DNA of 6,877 nucleotides from Acidimicrobiia bacterium (GTDB lineage: Bacteria; Actinomycetota; Acidimicrobiia; IMCC26256; JACDBD01). Where the stretch lies: positions 1-6,877 of the forward strand of contig JAPSGP010000158.1 of NCBI GenBank assembly GCA_031177445.1. Reading direction: 5' to 3'. Numbering within the stretch: position 1 is the stretch's first letter; the number at the start of each line of letters is the position of its first letter. A program made the position numbers and the translations under genes. The notes beneath the pieces are model-generated. The model worked only from the letters and a program-made list of their open reading frames with translations, was not told the DNA's origin and ran no database searches. Of the stretch, positions 1 to 6,770 are shown one piece after another.

Positions 1-296
1 TCCTCCCCCGTCTGCACGGGCTGTCGCCGATGACCGGGACGTCGGTCGATCCGATCCTGCGCAACCTCGGGGTCACGACGATCGTCGCGACCGGTGTCTC
101 GATCAACGTCGCCCTGCTGGGGCTGGCGTTCGAAGCCGTGAATCGCGGCTACCAGGTCGTGCTGCCGCGCGACGCGACCGCCGGCGTCGACGACGCCTAC
201 GTCGACGCCGTGTACGAACACACGCTGTCACTCATCGCCACGGTGACGAGCGCCGAGACGGTCGTCGCGCACTGGTCCGACGCGGTCAGGCGATGA
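1..296 (+). CDS. Isochorismatase/cysteine-hydrolase-fold protein, C-terminal part (5' end cut by window edge)
   Basis: The frame is open from the left edge (first full codon at base 3) to a TGA at 294-296, giving 97 visible residues. The ATG at 30 lies inside the domain and is not the true start. The visible part matches the second half of the isochorismatase-like alpha/beta fold: the Gly-Thr-Ser-Val-Asp-Pro-Ile-Leu-Arg segment just after base 30, then the strand and turn TGVSINVALLG, then the strand GYQVVLPRDATAG and a final helix. Most amidases of this superfamily have the catalytic Cys in the TGVxTxxCV turn; here that position is Ala (codon 111-113). Isochorismatases such as EntB and PhzD also lack this Cys, so the fold is sound but an amidase mechanism is doubtful. 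Substrate unknown. The gene converges on the catabolic operon and overlaps its last gene by 11 bases, so it is probably a separate transcription unit. Confidence 0.85.
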   Translation, partial: LPRLHGLSPMTGTSVDPILRNLGVTTIVATGVSINVALLGLAFEAVNRGYQVVLPRDATAGVDDAYVDAVYEHTLSLIATVTSAETVVAHWSDAVRR

Positions 297-1470
297 TCCC
301 GCGCTCGCGGAGCACCGCGATCGTGGCCGCGTCGTAGCCGAGCAGGTCGCCGAGGACCTCGTCGGTGTCCTGACCGTGGGCGGGCGCGGGGCCTGGCGCG
401 GAACGCTCGCCTCCGCAGATGGGTGTGCCGACCAGTCGCAGCCGGCCCGCGAGCGGGTGATCGTGTTCGACGAAGGCGGTGCGGGCGGTGAACTGCGGAT
501 CATCGAGGAGCGAGAGGGCGTCGTGGACCGGGCCTCCCGGAACATCGGCCTCCACGAACAGCTGGACCCACTCAGCCTGCGTGCGCGTCGCGAAAATCGT
601 CGCGAGCTCCCGTCGCAGTACTACGTCGCCGGCGGCGTGCTCGCCGACGTCGGCGCCGGTCCGACCCTCGAGCAGGTCGGCGCGCCCGATCGCCTGACAG
701 AACCGCTCGAAGAAGTGTTGCTCTGTCGCTTGGAACAGCACGAAGTGCCCGTCGCTGGTCCCGTAGTACTGGTAGCGCACCGACTGGCGCAGATCGCCGC
801 CTCGACCCGTCAACCCGTTGAGGAGCAGGTCGAGCCGACCGCCCTGCCACGCGACCGCGGCATCGGCCTGCGCGACGTCGAGGTGCACGCCGGTACCGGT
901 TGCCCGGGCGCGCATCACCGCAGCCAGCACCGCCACGGTGGCGTAGAGAGCGCCGGCCTGGATCCCCACGTCGACCTGACCGGACGGGATCGACGGATAT
1001 CCGTCGTCGGTGTGAACCGGCGGTAGGAGACCGGCGTAGGCGTCGTACGCGACCCCGTGCGTGGCGAGGTCGCGGTACGGCCCGGTCTGGCCGAAGCCCG
1101 AGAGGCTGCACAGCACCACCGCCGGGTTCGCGCCCCGCAGGGTGTCGAAGTCGAGCCCTCGGCGCGCGAGCGCCCCCGGGCGCTGGCCCTCGATGACGAC
1201 CTCGCTGACCCGAACGAGGTCGAGGAACAGCTCGACCCCCGCTGCTGCCCGCAGGTCGATGGCGACGCTGCGCTTTCCGCGGTTCCACCGCAAGTGCAGG
1301 AGCGAGACGCGACCGGCGTGGGCGAAACCGACCGCGCGGGTGTAGTCGCCGCGCTCCACGTCCTCCACCTTGACCACGTCGGCGCCGAGATCGGCGAGAT
1401 GCATGCCGAGCATGTTCGGGGCAAGGAGCGCGACCTCGACGGCGCGCAGCCCCTCGAGCAGCCCCGGCAT
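286..1470 (-). CDS. CaiB/BaiF family class III CoA-transferase
   Basis: This 394-residue protein has the usual length for formyl-CoA transferase/CaiB relatives, which move CoA between carboxylic acids in the cytoplasm without a ping-pong release of free CoA. Visible marks: the N-terminal MPGLLEGLRAVEVALLAPNM (family form LxGxxVvdl); the NRGKRSVAIDL segment at 63-73; SGFGQTGPYRD at 124-134; Asp167 in QVDVG, which lines up with the catalytic Asp169 of formyl-CoA transferase; RATGTGVHLDVAQADA near 189-204; and a C-terminal tail HGQDTDEVLGDLLGYD. The ATG at 1468-1470 was chosen because the family N-terminus begins there. A longer open frame to 1536 would run into the upstream crotonase gene and adds only non-homologous residues. 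The start lies one base after the upstream stop, so translation is probably coupled. It is the last gene of the operon. The acyl donor and acceptor are not predictable. Confidence 0.95.
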   Translation of the reverse strand: MPGLLEGLRAVEVALLAPNMLGMHLADLGADVVKVEDVERGDYTRAVGFAHAGRVSLLHLRWNRGKRSVAIDLRAAAGVELFLDLVRVSEVVIEGQRPGALARRGLDFDTLRGANPAVVLCSLSGFGQTGPYRDLATHGVAYDAYAGLLPPVHTDDGYPSIPSGQVDVGIQAGALYATVAVLAAVMRARATGTGVHLDVAQADAAVAWQGGRLDLLLNGLTGRGGDLRQSVRYQYYGTSDGHFVLFQATEQHFFERFCQAIGRADLLEGRTGADVGEHAAGDVVLRRELATIFATRTQAEWVQLFVEADVPGGPVHDALSLLDDPQFTARTAFVEHDHPLAGRLRLVGTPICGGERSAPGPAPAHGQDTDEVLGDLLGYDAATIAVLRERGIIA

Positions 1471-1471
1471 C

Positions 1472-2284
1472 TCAGGTGCCCGTGAACTCGGGCGACCGAC
1501 CCTCGAGGAGGGCGCGCACCCCTTCCTGGCGGTCACGGGTCTGGGACACGAGTGCGGTGGCCGAGGCCTCCTCGGCGAAGGCGGTCGCCATGTCGCTCAC
1601 CAGGGATCTGCGGTACAGGCGCTTGGTGAGGCCGAGGCTGCGCGTCGGCCCCGCGGCCAGGCGCCGGCCGAGCTCCCCTGCCGTCGGCTCGACGTCGGGC
1701 CCGTCGACGAGCCGGTTCACCGCGCCCCACGCGTAGAGATCCTCGGAGGTGTACCGGTCGCCGAGAAGGGCGGCCTCGTTGAGACGATGGAACGGCAGCA
1801 CGCGCGGCAGGAAGAATGGGTCGCCGGCGTGGGGCACCATGCCGCGGCGGGCGAAGGCGTGGACCCAGCGGGCGCCGCGCGCCGCCACCACGAGGTCGGC
1901 GAGCAGCGCGAGCATCCAGCCCGCGCCCGCGGTGGTGCCGTTCACCGCGCTGATCACGGGCGTCTCGAGCTCCCACAACGTCTGGAAGAGGCGTTGCCAT
2001 GGGCCGACCGCACGCGTGTAGTCGAGGGCGCTCGGAGGTCGCCGCGCCGCGAGCTCGGGATCGGCTGCTGGCATCAGATCGGCGCCGGTGCAGAAGTCCT
2101 CGCCCTGACCGGTCACGATCAGGCAGCGCACCTCGGTGTTGCGATCGGCGTCGTCGAGGTGCCCGGTGAGCTCATCGCGCATGACCACGTCGATGCCGTT
2201 CCGGGCTGTGGGCCGGTTCAGCCGGATCCACAACACCGCGTCCTCGCGCTCGAGCAAGAGCGTCGTCGGTGTCATCGCCGTCAT
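1472..2284 (-). CDS. Enoyl-CoA hydratase/isomerase (crotonase) family protein
   Basis: At 270 residues this is the normal size for the crotonase superfamily, whose members bind acyl-CoA and stabilise a thioester enolate in an oxyanion hole. The two oxyanion-hole elements are present: FCTGADL at 64-70 and NGTTAGAG at 115-122. The following ALLADLVVAA and the segment ending in LPRVLP near 159-164 also fit the fold. By my hand alignment to rat mitochondrial enoyl-CoA hydratase, Glu164 is kept (Glu170 in LNEAALLGDR), but the Glu144 position is Phe144. Simple hydration of a 2-enoyl-CoA is therefore not assured; isomerase, hydrolase or ring-cleaving roles are possible. The start is taken at the ATG 2282-2284; a second ATG three codons in (2273-2275) is an equal alternative, and neither has a clear ribosome binding site. 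The gene starts 12 bases after the ligase stop and ends one base before the CoA-transferase start. Confidence 0.92.
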   Translation of the reverse strand: MTAMTPTTLLLEREDAVLWIRLNRPTARNGIDVVMRDELTGHLDDADRNTEVRCLIVTGQGEDFCTGADLMPAADPELAARRPPSALDYTRAVGPWQRLFQTLWELETPVISAVNGTTAGAGWMLALLADLVVAARGARWVHAFARRGMVPHAGDPFFLPRVLPFHRLNEAALLGDRYTSEDLYAWGAVNRLVDGPDVEPTAGELGRRLAAGPTRSLGLTKRLYRRSLVSDMATAFAEEASATALVSQTRDRQEGVRALLEGRSPEFTGT

Positions 2285-2296
2285 CGCGTCGCCACG

Positions 2297-3712
2297 CTAC
2301 CGGCGGCCTTCGGATCGAGCGGCGATCCGCGTGCGCAGCGCGGGCTTGTCGACCTTGCCCGCCGGCGTGGTCGGCAGCCCGTCGAACAGCGCGAGCTGCT
2401 CCGGGAGCTTGCGGCGCGACAGGCCGAGCCCGAAGAGGAACTCGCACAAGGATTCCAGCGTCGGCGGCTCGGCGCCGTCGCGAGGCACGACGCAGGCACA
2501 GGCGCGCTCCCCGGTGCGGGGATCCGGCAATGCCACGACTGCCACCGCGGCCACCGCGGGGTGGTCGGCGAGGAGCACTTCGACCTCGCGGGCCGAGATC
2601 TTCTCGCCCGAGCGCACGATCACGTCCTTGAGCCGACCGGCAACCGTGAGGTACCCGTCGGGATCGAGCGTGCCGAGGTCGCCGGTGCGGAACCAGCCGT
2701 CGACGGTGAAGGCGTCGTCATCGAGCGACGGGTCCTGGTAGCCGAGGAAGCACTCACGACCACGGGCCTGGATCTCGCCGTCGACGACCCGCACCTCGTT
2801 GTCACCGATCGGTCGGCCGTCGGTCTCCGCCCGCTTGTGCTCGGGCTCCCCCGGACCGGCCGAGCTCGTGATGCTCGGGAACTCGGTCGAGCCGTACCCG
2901 CGCCCGGAGCGGATCCCGAGGCGGCCCGCGGCCCGGATCAGGTCCGGGGGCACGTCGGCGCCGCCGCAGGGGAACCGCCGCAGCGACGAGAGATCGAACT
3001 GCGAGAGTGCCGGATGCTCGACGACGCCCTGGAGGAACGGGGTGGCGCCGCCGCAGAACGTGCCGTGCTCGGTCGCCACGAGCTCGAGGAAGCGACCCGG
3101 GTCCCATACCGGCATCAGCACACTGGTGGCGCCGAGCCACACGGGTAGGAGGATCCCGTAGAGCAGGCCGGAGATGTGCCCTACCGGCGACGGCATGACG
3201 AACACCTCGTTCGCGCCGAGGCCGTGGTAGCTCGCCTGGGCCACGCACTCCGCAGTAAGAGTCAGGTCGGAGTGGCGCACACCTTTGGGCGCAGACGTCG
3301 ACCCCGAGGTGTAGAGCAGGTAGCGAGTGGCGTCGGGTGCCGGCCGCACCGTGGTCGGGCTGGCCACGGGCGGATGGAGCAGCTCGTGACTGCGCCCGTC
3401 GACGACCACGGCGCTTCCCGCCTCTTCCCGGATGTAGGCGACCTCACGCTCGCGGTAGATCGTGACGATCGGGTTGTGGACTGCACCGATCCGCGTCACG
3501 GCGAGGCAGAGTGAAAACGCCTCGGCACAGTTCGGAAGCTGCGACGAGACGACGTCGCCAGGGCCGACCCCGGCGCGCTGGAGCGCGGCGCCAATCGAGT
3601 CGACGGTCGCGTCGACTTGTTCGTAGGTGAGCCGTACTCGGTCATCGACGACCGCCGTTCGACCCGGGTTTCGCCGCGCCCATCGCGACAGCGCTTCGCC
3701 GAACGCGCTCAC
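2297..3712 (-). CDS. AMP-forming acyl-CoA synthetase (cyclohexanecarboxylate-CoA ligase-like), compact form
   Basis: This member of the ANL (adenylate-forming) superfamily converts a carboxylic acid, ATP and CoA to acyl-CoA, AMP and pyrophosphate. Core motifs in order: P-loop YTSGSTSAPKG at 134-144 (the usual Gly after the second Thr is Ser140); PSPVGHISG near 174-182; YGSTE at 273-277; FRTGDLG at 341-347 with the ribose-binding Asp345; the hinge GRLKDVIVRSGEKIS at 359-373; and TPAGKVDKPALR with Lys453 as the adenylation lysine. The stretches QLPNCAEAF and NPIVTIYREREVAYI and the GGATPFLQGV segment resemble cyclohexanecarboxylate/medium-chain ligases. The GTG at 3710-3712 was chosen because it gives the family N-terminus and overlaps the upstream TGA in a GTGA junction; a longer frame to 4012 is mere overlap with the dehydrogenase gene. 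At 471 residues it is short: the region between residues about 100 and 130 is much reduced. All catalytic motifs remain, so it is probably active. Substrate unknown. Confidence 0.95.
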   Translation of the reverse strand: MSAFGEALSRWARRNPGRTAVVDDRVRLTYEQVDATVDSIGAALQRAGVGPGDVVSSQLPNCAEAFSLCLAVTRIGAVHNPIVTIYREREVAYIREEAGSAVVVDGRSHELLHPPVASPTTVRPAPDATRYLLYTSGSTSAPKGVRHSDLTLTAECVAQASYHGLGANEVFVMPSPVGHISGLLYGILLPVWLGATSVLMPVWDPGRFLELVATEHGTFCGGATPFLQGVVEHPALSQFDLSSLRRFPCGGADVPPDLIRAAGRLGIRSGRGYGSTEFPSITSSAGPGEPEHKRAETDGRPIGDNEVRVVDGEIQARGRECFLGYQDPSLDDDAFTVDGWFRTGDLGTLDPDGYLTVAGRLKDVIVRSGEKISAREVEVLLADHPAVAAVAVVALPDPRTGERACACVVPRDGAEPPTLESLCEFLFGLGLSRRKLPEQLALFDGLPTTPAGKVDKPALRTRIAARSEGRR

Positions 3713-4797
3713 GGGCCCGATCGGAGACCCATCGCCGTCGCGAGGCGCTCGCGGTGGTGCGATGCAGTCCCCCAGGTCAGCTCGAAGGCTTTTGCCCGGC
3801 GAGAGAAGAGATGGAGATCGTGCTCGGTCGAAAAGCCCACGGCGCCGTGCATCTGGTGGGCATGGCGCGCGATCCGGCGCAGGGCATCCTTGGAGTACGC
3901 CAGCGCGGCGGCGATCTCGACACGGCCGTCTTCGCCCCTGCGATCGAGCGCCCATGCCGCTTGGTACGCGAGAAATCGGCAGGCGTCGACGTCGGCGCGC
4001 ATGTCGGCACAACGGTGGGCAACCGCCTGGAACGATCCGATGGGACGGCCGAACTGGTGGCGGTCACGGGCGTGCTCGACGGCCAGCTCCAACATGCCCG
4101 CGGCGATGCCCACCGCGTAGGCGAGGTGGGACACCGCCGCATGATCGAGCGCGCGCCGCAGCAGCGCATCACTGTCGTCGACCTCGAGCGCGTTGGCCCG
4201 TGCGCCGTCGAACTCCACCATCGCAAGCGGGTCGCCACCGAGCGTGCGGTGCGGTGTGACCCGAACACCGGGCGCGACCGCGTCGAGCACATGCAAGCCG
4301 CTCGTGGTCGCGACGATGAGTACGTCGGCCGCCGTCGCCCAGGGCACGAGTAGCTTCGTGCCCCGAAGCGGCGGGCCCGGCATCGTCGCCGGCGACCATT
4401 CGTCGCGCATCCCGGGCTCGAGTAGCGCCAGGGTGCCGATCCGCTGTCCGCGCGCGAGCGCGCGCGCGACCGGCGCGGTCGCCCCGCCGGCCCACGCCAG
4501 CGGCAACGCCGCGAGCGTGACCGAGCTCAGCAGCGGTGTCGGTACCGAGCCCTGGCCGAGCGCCTCGGCTACCAGCGCGAACTCGAGCATGCCGGCGCCT
4601 TCCCCTCCGGCGTTCGCCGGGATGGGCAATCCGCACCAGCCGAGACCGGCGATCTCTTCGAAGAGGCGCCGATCGTGCGCACCCCCGAGCTCGAGGTCCC
4701 GCACGCGCTCGATCGGGCAGGCGCGCGCGACCCATGCCCGCGCCGACTCGGCAAGGAGCTCCTGTTCGGGCGTCGGCGTCAGGTCCACGAGCACCAC
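3709..4797 (-). CDS. Acyl-CoA dehydrogenase-family subunit (small/beta-type, FAD-binding, lacks catalytic Glu)
   Basis: This is a 362-residue flavin acyl-CoA dehydrogenase-fold protein. The N-terminal helical domain contains ELLAESARAWV and a GLGWCGLPIP segment (51-60). The C-terminal domain carries the FAD-contacting motif DRHQFGRPIGSFQ at 245-257 and QMHGAVGFSTEHDLH at 315-329. The catalytic base is missing at both known sites by hand alignment: Trp342 precedes Gly-Thr where medium-chain dehydrogenase has Glu376, and Ala220 stands at the helix-G site used by isovaleryl- and long-chain enzymes. The middle domain also lacks a clear GSD flavin loop. This pattern is known for one partner of actinobacterial alpha2beta2 dehydrogenases such as ChsE4-ChsE5 of Mycobacterium tuberculosis, and the next gene upstream supplies what is missing. 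The GTG at 4795-4797 directly abuts the upstream TAG. GTG codons at positions 2 and 4 are alternative starts, and no ribosome binding site separates them. The stop overlaps the ligase start. Confidence 0.94.
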   Translation of the reverse strand: MVLVDLTPTPEQELLAESARAWVARACPIERVRDLELGGAHDRRLFEEIAGLGWCGLPIPANAGGEGAGMLEFALVAEALGQGSVPTPLLSSVTLAALPLAWAGGATAPVARALARGQRIGTLALLEPGMRDEWSPATMPGPPLRGTKLLVPWATAADVLIVATTSGLHVLDAVAPGVRVTPHRTLGGDPLAMVEFDGARANALEVDDSDALLRRALDHAAVSHLAYAVGIAAGMLELAVEHARDRHQFGRPIGSFQAVAHRCADMRADVDACRFLAYQAAWALDRRGEDGRVEIAAALAYSKDALRRIARHAHQMHGAVGFSTEHDLHLFSRRAKAFELTWGTASHHRERLATAMGLRSGP

Positions 4798-5964
4798 CTA
4801 TCGCGGTCGCGGGAGGCCCAGACCCCGCTGAGCGACGATGTCCTTCTGCACCTCGAGGGTGCCCGCCGCCACGGTCGTCGGCACGTTGCGCACCCACTGG
4901 CGCGGCACCTCGCCACGCAGCGCCGCCCGCGTGTCGTCTGCTCGAAGCAGCCCGACCGGGCCGAGCAGCTCGAGCCCGACGTGGCCGACATCCTGTTCGA
5001 GCAGGGTCGCGTGCATGCGCGCGATCGAGGCTTCCACGGTGGGCACCTCACCTGCCGCCTGCTGCGAGACAGCCCGGTAGGCCAGTACCCGTGCCGCCTC
5101 GTAGCGGGCGCGCAGGTCGGCGAGCTGCTGACGAACCCGCGGGTCGGCGGCGAGGCCGGTCGCGTTGGCGTGCTCGACGAGCCGCTCGAGCAGCGCGCCG
5201 GCACGGGCGTACCGTGCGATCCCGACGCGCTCGAACGTCAGTCCCGTCACGATCACTTCCCAACCGCGGTTCTGCTCCCCGAGCAGATTGGCGCGCGGCA
5301 CCACGACGTCGTCCAGGAAGACCTCGTTGAACTCGTGCGGTCCCGCCATGGTGCCGATGGGCCGCACCCTGATGCCCGACGACGCCATGTCGACCATCAG
5401 CACGGAGATCCCGTCGTGCTTCGGTGCACCTGGGTCGGTCCGCACAAGCAGCAGGCACCAGTCGGCCGGGGCGTCGGCATAACTGGTCCAGATCTTCTGC
5501 CCGTTCACCACGAAGTGATCCCCGCGGTCGTCGGCCGCAGTCCGCAAGGCGGCCAGATCGGAACCGGCGTCGGGCTCGGAGAAGCCCTGACACCAGATCA
5601 CCTCCCCCCGCGCCATCGGCGGCAGGAAGCGCGCCTGCTGGTCGGCGGTGCCGAATCGCATGATGAGCGGACCGATGTAGTTGAGGTTCATGTACTGCGG
5701 TCCACGCGGCTCCTCACGCGCCCACATCTCCTCGCGCACGATCGTTTGCATCCAGGGGCTCGCACCGCTCCCGCCGTGCTCCGGTGGCCAGGCCATCGTG
5801 AGCCACCCCCGTTCCGCGAGCTTGCGGCAGATCTCGCGCGTCAACGGGATCGCTCGCTCGTCGTCGACGAACATGCCGCGCCACCACTCGGGGAGTTCCT
5901 CGTCGAGGAACGCTCGCAGGTCGGCACGGAACGCTTCCTCCTCGGCGCTGAAGGCGAAGTCCAC
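4798..5964 (-). CDS. Acyl-CoA dehydrogenase-family subunit (large/alpha-type, with probable catalytic Glu)
   Basis: This 388-residue protein starts MDFAFSAEEEAFRADLRAFL, the typical N-terminus of large acyl-CoA dehydrogenase subunits. The middle beta domain has the flavin/substrate loop CQGFSEPDAGSD at 125-136 and NGQKIWTS at 154-161, followed by FNEVFLDDVVVP near 212-223. Helix G contains LTFERVGIA with Glu245, which aligns with the catalytic base of isovaleryl-CoA and long-chain dehydrogenases. The Glu376 site of medium-chain enzymes is Ala367, just before Gly368-Thr369. The Arg-x-x-Phe-Gly FAD motif is absent around residues 270-290 (DPRVRQQLADLR stands there) but present in the neighbouring subunit, so the two probably share one FAD site per heterodimer. 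The GTG at 5962-5964 was chosen: it shares one base with the SDR stop (TAGTG) and has GGAG seven bases upstream. A frame extending to 6021 adds only arginine-rich residues. It would catalyse alpha,beta-dehydrogenation of an acyl-CoA. Confidence 0.95.
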   Translation of the reverse strand: MDFAFSAEEEAFRADLRAFLDEELPEWWRGMFVDDERAIPLTREICRKLAERGWLTMAWPPEHGGSGASPWMQTIVREEMWAREEPRGPQYMNLNYIGPLIMRFGTADQQARFLPPMARGEVIWCQGFSEPDAGSDLAALRTAADDRGDHFVVNGQKIWTSYADAPADWCLLLVRTDPGAPKHDGISVLMVDMASSGIRVRPIGTMAGPHEFNEVFLDDVVVPRANLLGEQNRGWEVIVTGLTFERVGIARYARAGALLERLVEHANATGLAADPRVRQQLADLRARYEAARVLAYRAVSQQAAGEVPTVEASIARMHATLLEQDVGHVGLELLGPVGLLRADDTRAALRGEVPRQWVRNVPTTVAAGTLEVQKDIVAQRGLGLPRPR

Positions 5965-6758
5965 TACCGGTCTCCGCGGACGATCCCGCCGTCGACCGTG
6001 AAGCATCCGCCCGTGATCCACGAGCCGTACTCAGAGACCAAGAGGGCGACCAGCCCCGCGACGTCGCGCGGCTCGCCGATCCGGCCGGCCGGGATCGGAC
6101 GCTTGGCCAGCGTGGCCTCGTACACCTCGTCGACGGTCTTCCCGGTAGCGGCGGCGCTGCGCCGAGCTGCCTGCTCGACCCCCTCGCCACGCACGAGCCC
6201 GGGGACGACGCAGTTGGTGAGTACACCGTCCTTCGAGAACTCGTTCGCGAGGTTCTTCGAGAAGTTGATGAGGGCGGCCTTGGCGGCGGCGTAGGGCGCG
6301 AAGTAGGGGTCGGGCTCACGCGCGACCCGGCTCGACACGTTGACGATTCGCCCCCACTGGCGTTGCTGCATATGCGGCACGCAGGCAAGCGACAATCGCA
6401 CTGCGCTCATGAGGTTGAGCTCGAGACTGTCGCGCCAGTCGTCCTCGGTCAGCTCGAGCATCGGCTTCGGCGATCCCTTCCCGGCGTTGTTCACGAGGAT
6501 GTCGACGCGCCCGTAGCGATCCAGGGCCGTCTGCGCGACCAGCGATGCGCCCTCCACCGTCGACACGTCGGCCGGGACGATCTCGACCCGCCGGCCGAGC
6601 GCGCGCACGCCGCCGGCCGCGGCCTCGAGCCGGGCGGCGCGCCGCGCGCATAGCAGGAGATCGGCGCCTTCACGCGCGAGTACAAGGGCGATCTCGCGCC
6701 CGATCCCCTGGCTCCCACCGGTGACGAGGGCAACCCGTCCCTCGATGCCGAGGTCCAC
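5964..6758 (-). CDS. SDR-family NAD(P)-dependent oxidoreductase (FabG-like)
   Basis: A 264-residue classical short-chain dehydrogenase/reductase with a Rossmann fold. The cofactor loop is TGGSQGIG at 13-20, the NNAG motif is at 90-93, the structural Asn is Asn115, the catalytic Ser is Ser142 or Ser143, and the YxxxK pair is Tyr156 and Lys160; VVPGL follows at 184-188. A small lid insert (residues about 190-220) and the C-terminal SWITGGCFTVDGG are typical of 3-oxoacyl reductase-like members. Arg39 and Arg40 after the second strand slightly favour NADP(H), but this is weak. In this operon the likely role is oxidation of a hydroxyacyl-CoA formed after dehydrogenation and hydration, or reduction of a keto group; direction and substrate are not fixed by sequence. 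The GTG at 6756-6758 lies ten bases after the upstream TGA, with GAGG overlapping that stop. The gene end overlaps the next start by one base. Confidence 0.95.
   Translation of the reverse strand: MDLGIEGRVALVTGGSQGIGREIALVLAREGADLLLCARRAARLEAAAGGVRALGRRVEIVPADVSTVEGASLVAQTALDRYGRVDILVNNAGKGSPKPMLELTEDDWRDSLELNLMSAVRLSLACVPHMQQRQWGRIVNVSSRVAREPDPYFAPYAAAKAALINFSKNLANEFSKDGVLTNCVVPGLVRGEGVEQAARRSAAATGKTVDEVYEATLAKRPIPAGRIGEPRDVAGLVALLVSEYGSWITGGCFTVDGGIVRGDR
5972..5975 (-). promoter_or_regulatory. Ribosome binding site for the large dehydrogenase subunit
   Basis: On the minus strand GGAG stands seven bases before the GTG at 5964-5962, inside the last codons of the SDR gene. It is the clearest Shine-Dalgarno match in the operon and decides the start in favour of this GTG over the in-frame ATG codons at 6021 and 6006. 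Confidence 0.6.
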
Positions 6759-6766
6759 GCCGCCCG

Positions 6767-6770
6767 CCTC
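6767..6770 (-). promoter_or_regulatory. Ribosome binding site for the SDR gene
   Basis: On the minus strand GAGG overlaps the TGA of the amidohydrolase-like gene and lies eight bases before the GTG at 6758-6756. The match is short but well spaced, and supports the GTG as the SDR start. Confidence 0.5.

Noticed and set aside
1471..1536. 22-residue N-terminal extension of the CoA-transferase
   Set aside because: It runs into the crotonase gene; the family N-terminus starts exactly at the ATG 1468-1470.
1370..3148. Long open frame on the + strand, 592 codons
   Set aside because: It lies in register and antisense to the crotonase and ligase codons. A stop there needs a sense TTA, CTA or TCA codon, which are rare in such GC-rich genes. 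The translation is low-complexity, rich in Arg, Ala and Glu, and matches no fold I know.
3713..4012. N-terminal extension of the ligase by 100 residues
   Set aside because: It overlaps the dehydrogenase gene, is arginine- and proline-rich without family similarity, and the GTG at 3712 gives both the family N-terminus and a classic four-base overlap.
4448..4470. CG-dinucleotide tract that could fold or look like a repeat
   Set aside because: It encodes an ordinary Ala/Arg stretch (VARALARGQR, residues about 110-119) of the small dehydrogenase subunit; codon bias explains it and there is no second copy.
5965..6021. 19-residue extension of the large dehydrogenase subunit
   Set aside because: The residues are mostly Arg, His and Pro and overlap the SDR gene, whereas the GTG at 5964 has a Shine-Dalgarno and gives the usual MDF start.
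4675..6294. Long open frame on the + strand, 539 codons
   Set aside because: In register and antisense to the large dehydrogenase subunit gene; the same codon-usage effect explains it. The shorter + strand frames at 376-1026 and 3754-4353 are likewise in register with genes on the other strand.
286..6758. Likeness to the bile-acid bai operon (ligase, CaiB/BaiF transferase, SDR)
   Set aside because: The likeness is only in broad families. No BaiE-, BaiCD- or BaiH-type gene is seen, and the heteromeric dehydrogenase points to aerobic actinobacterial acyl-CoA oxidation.
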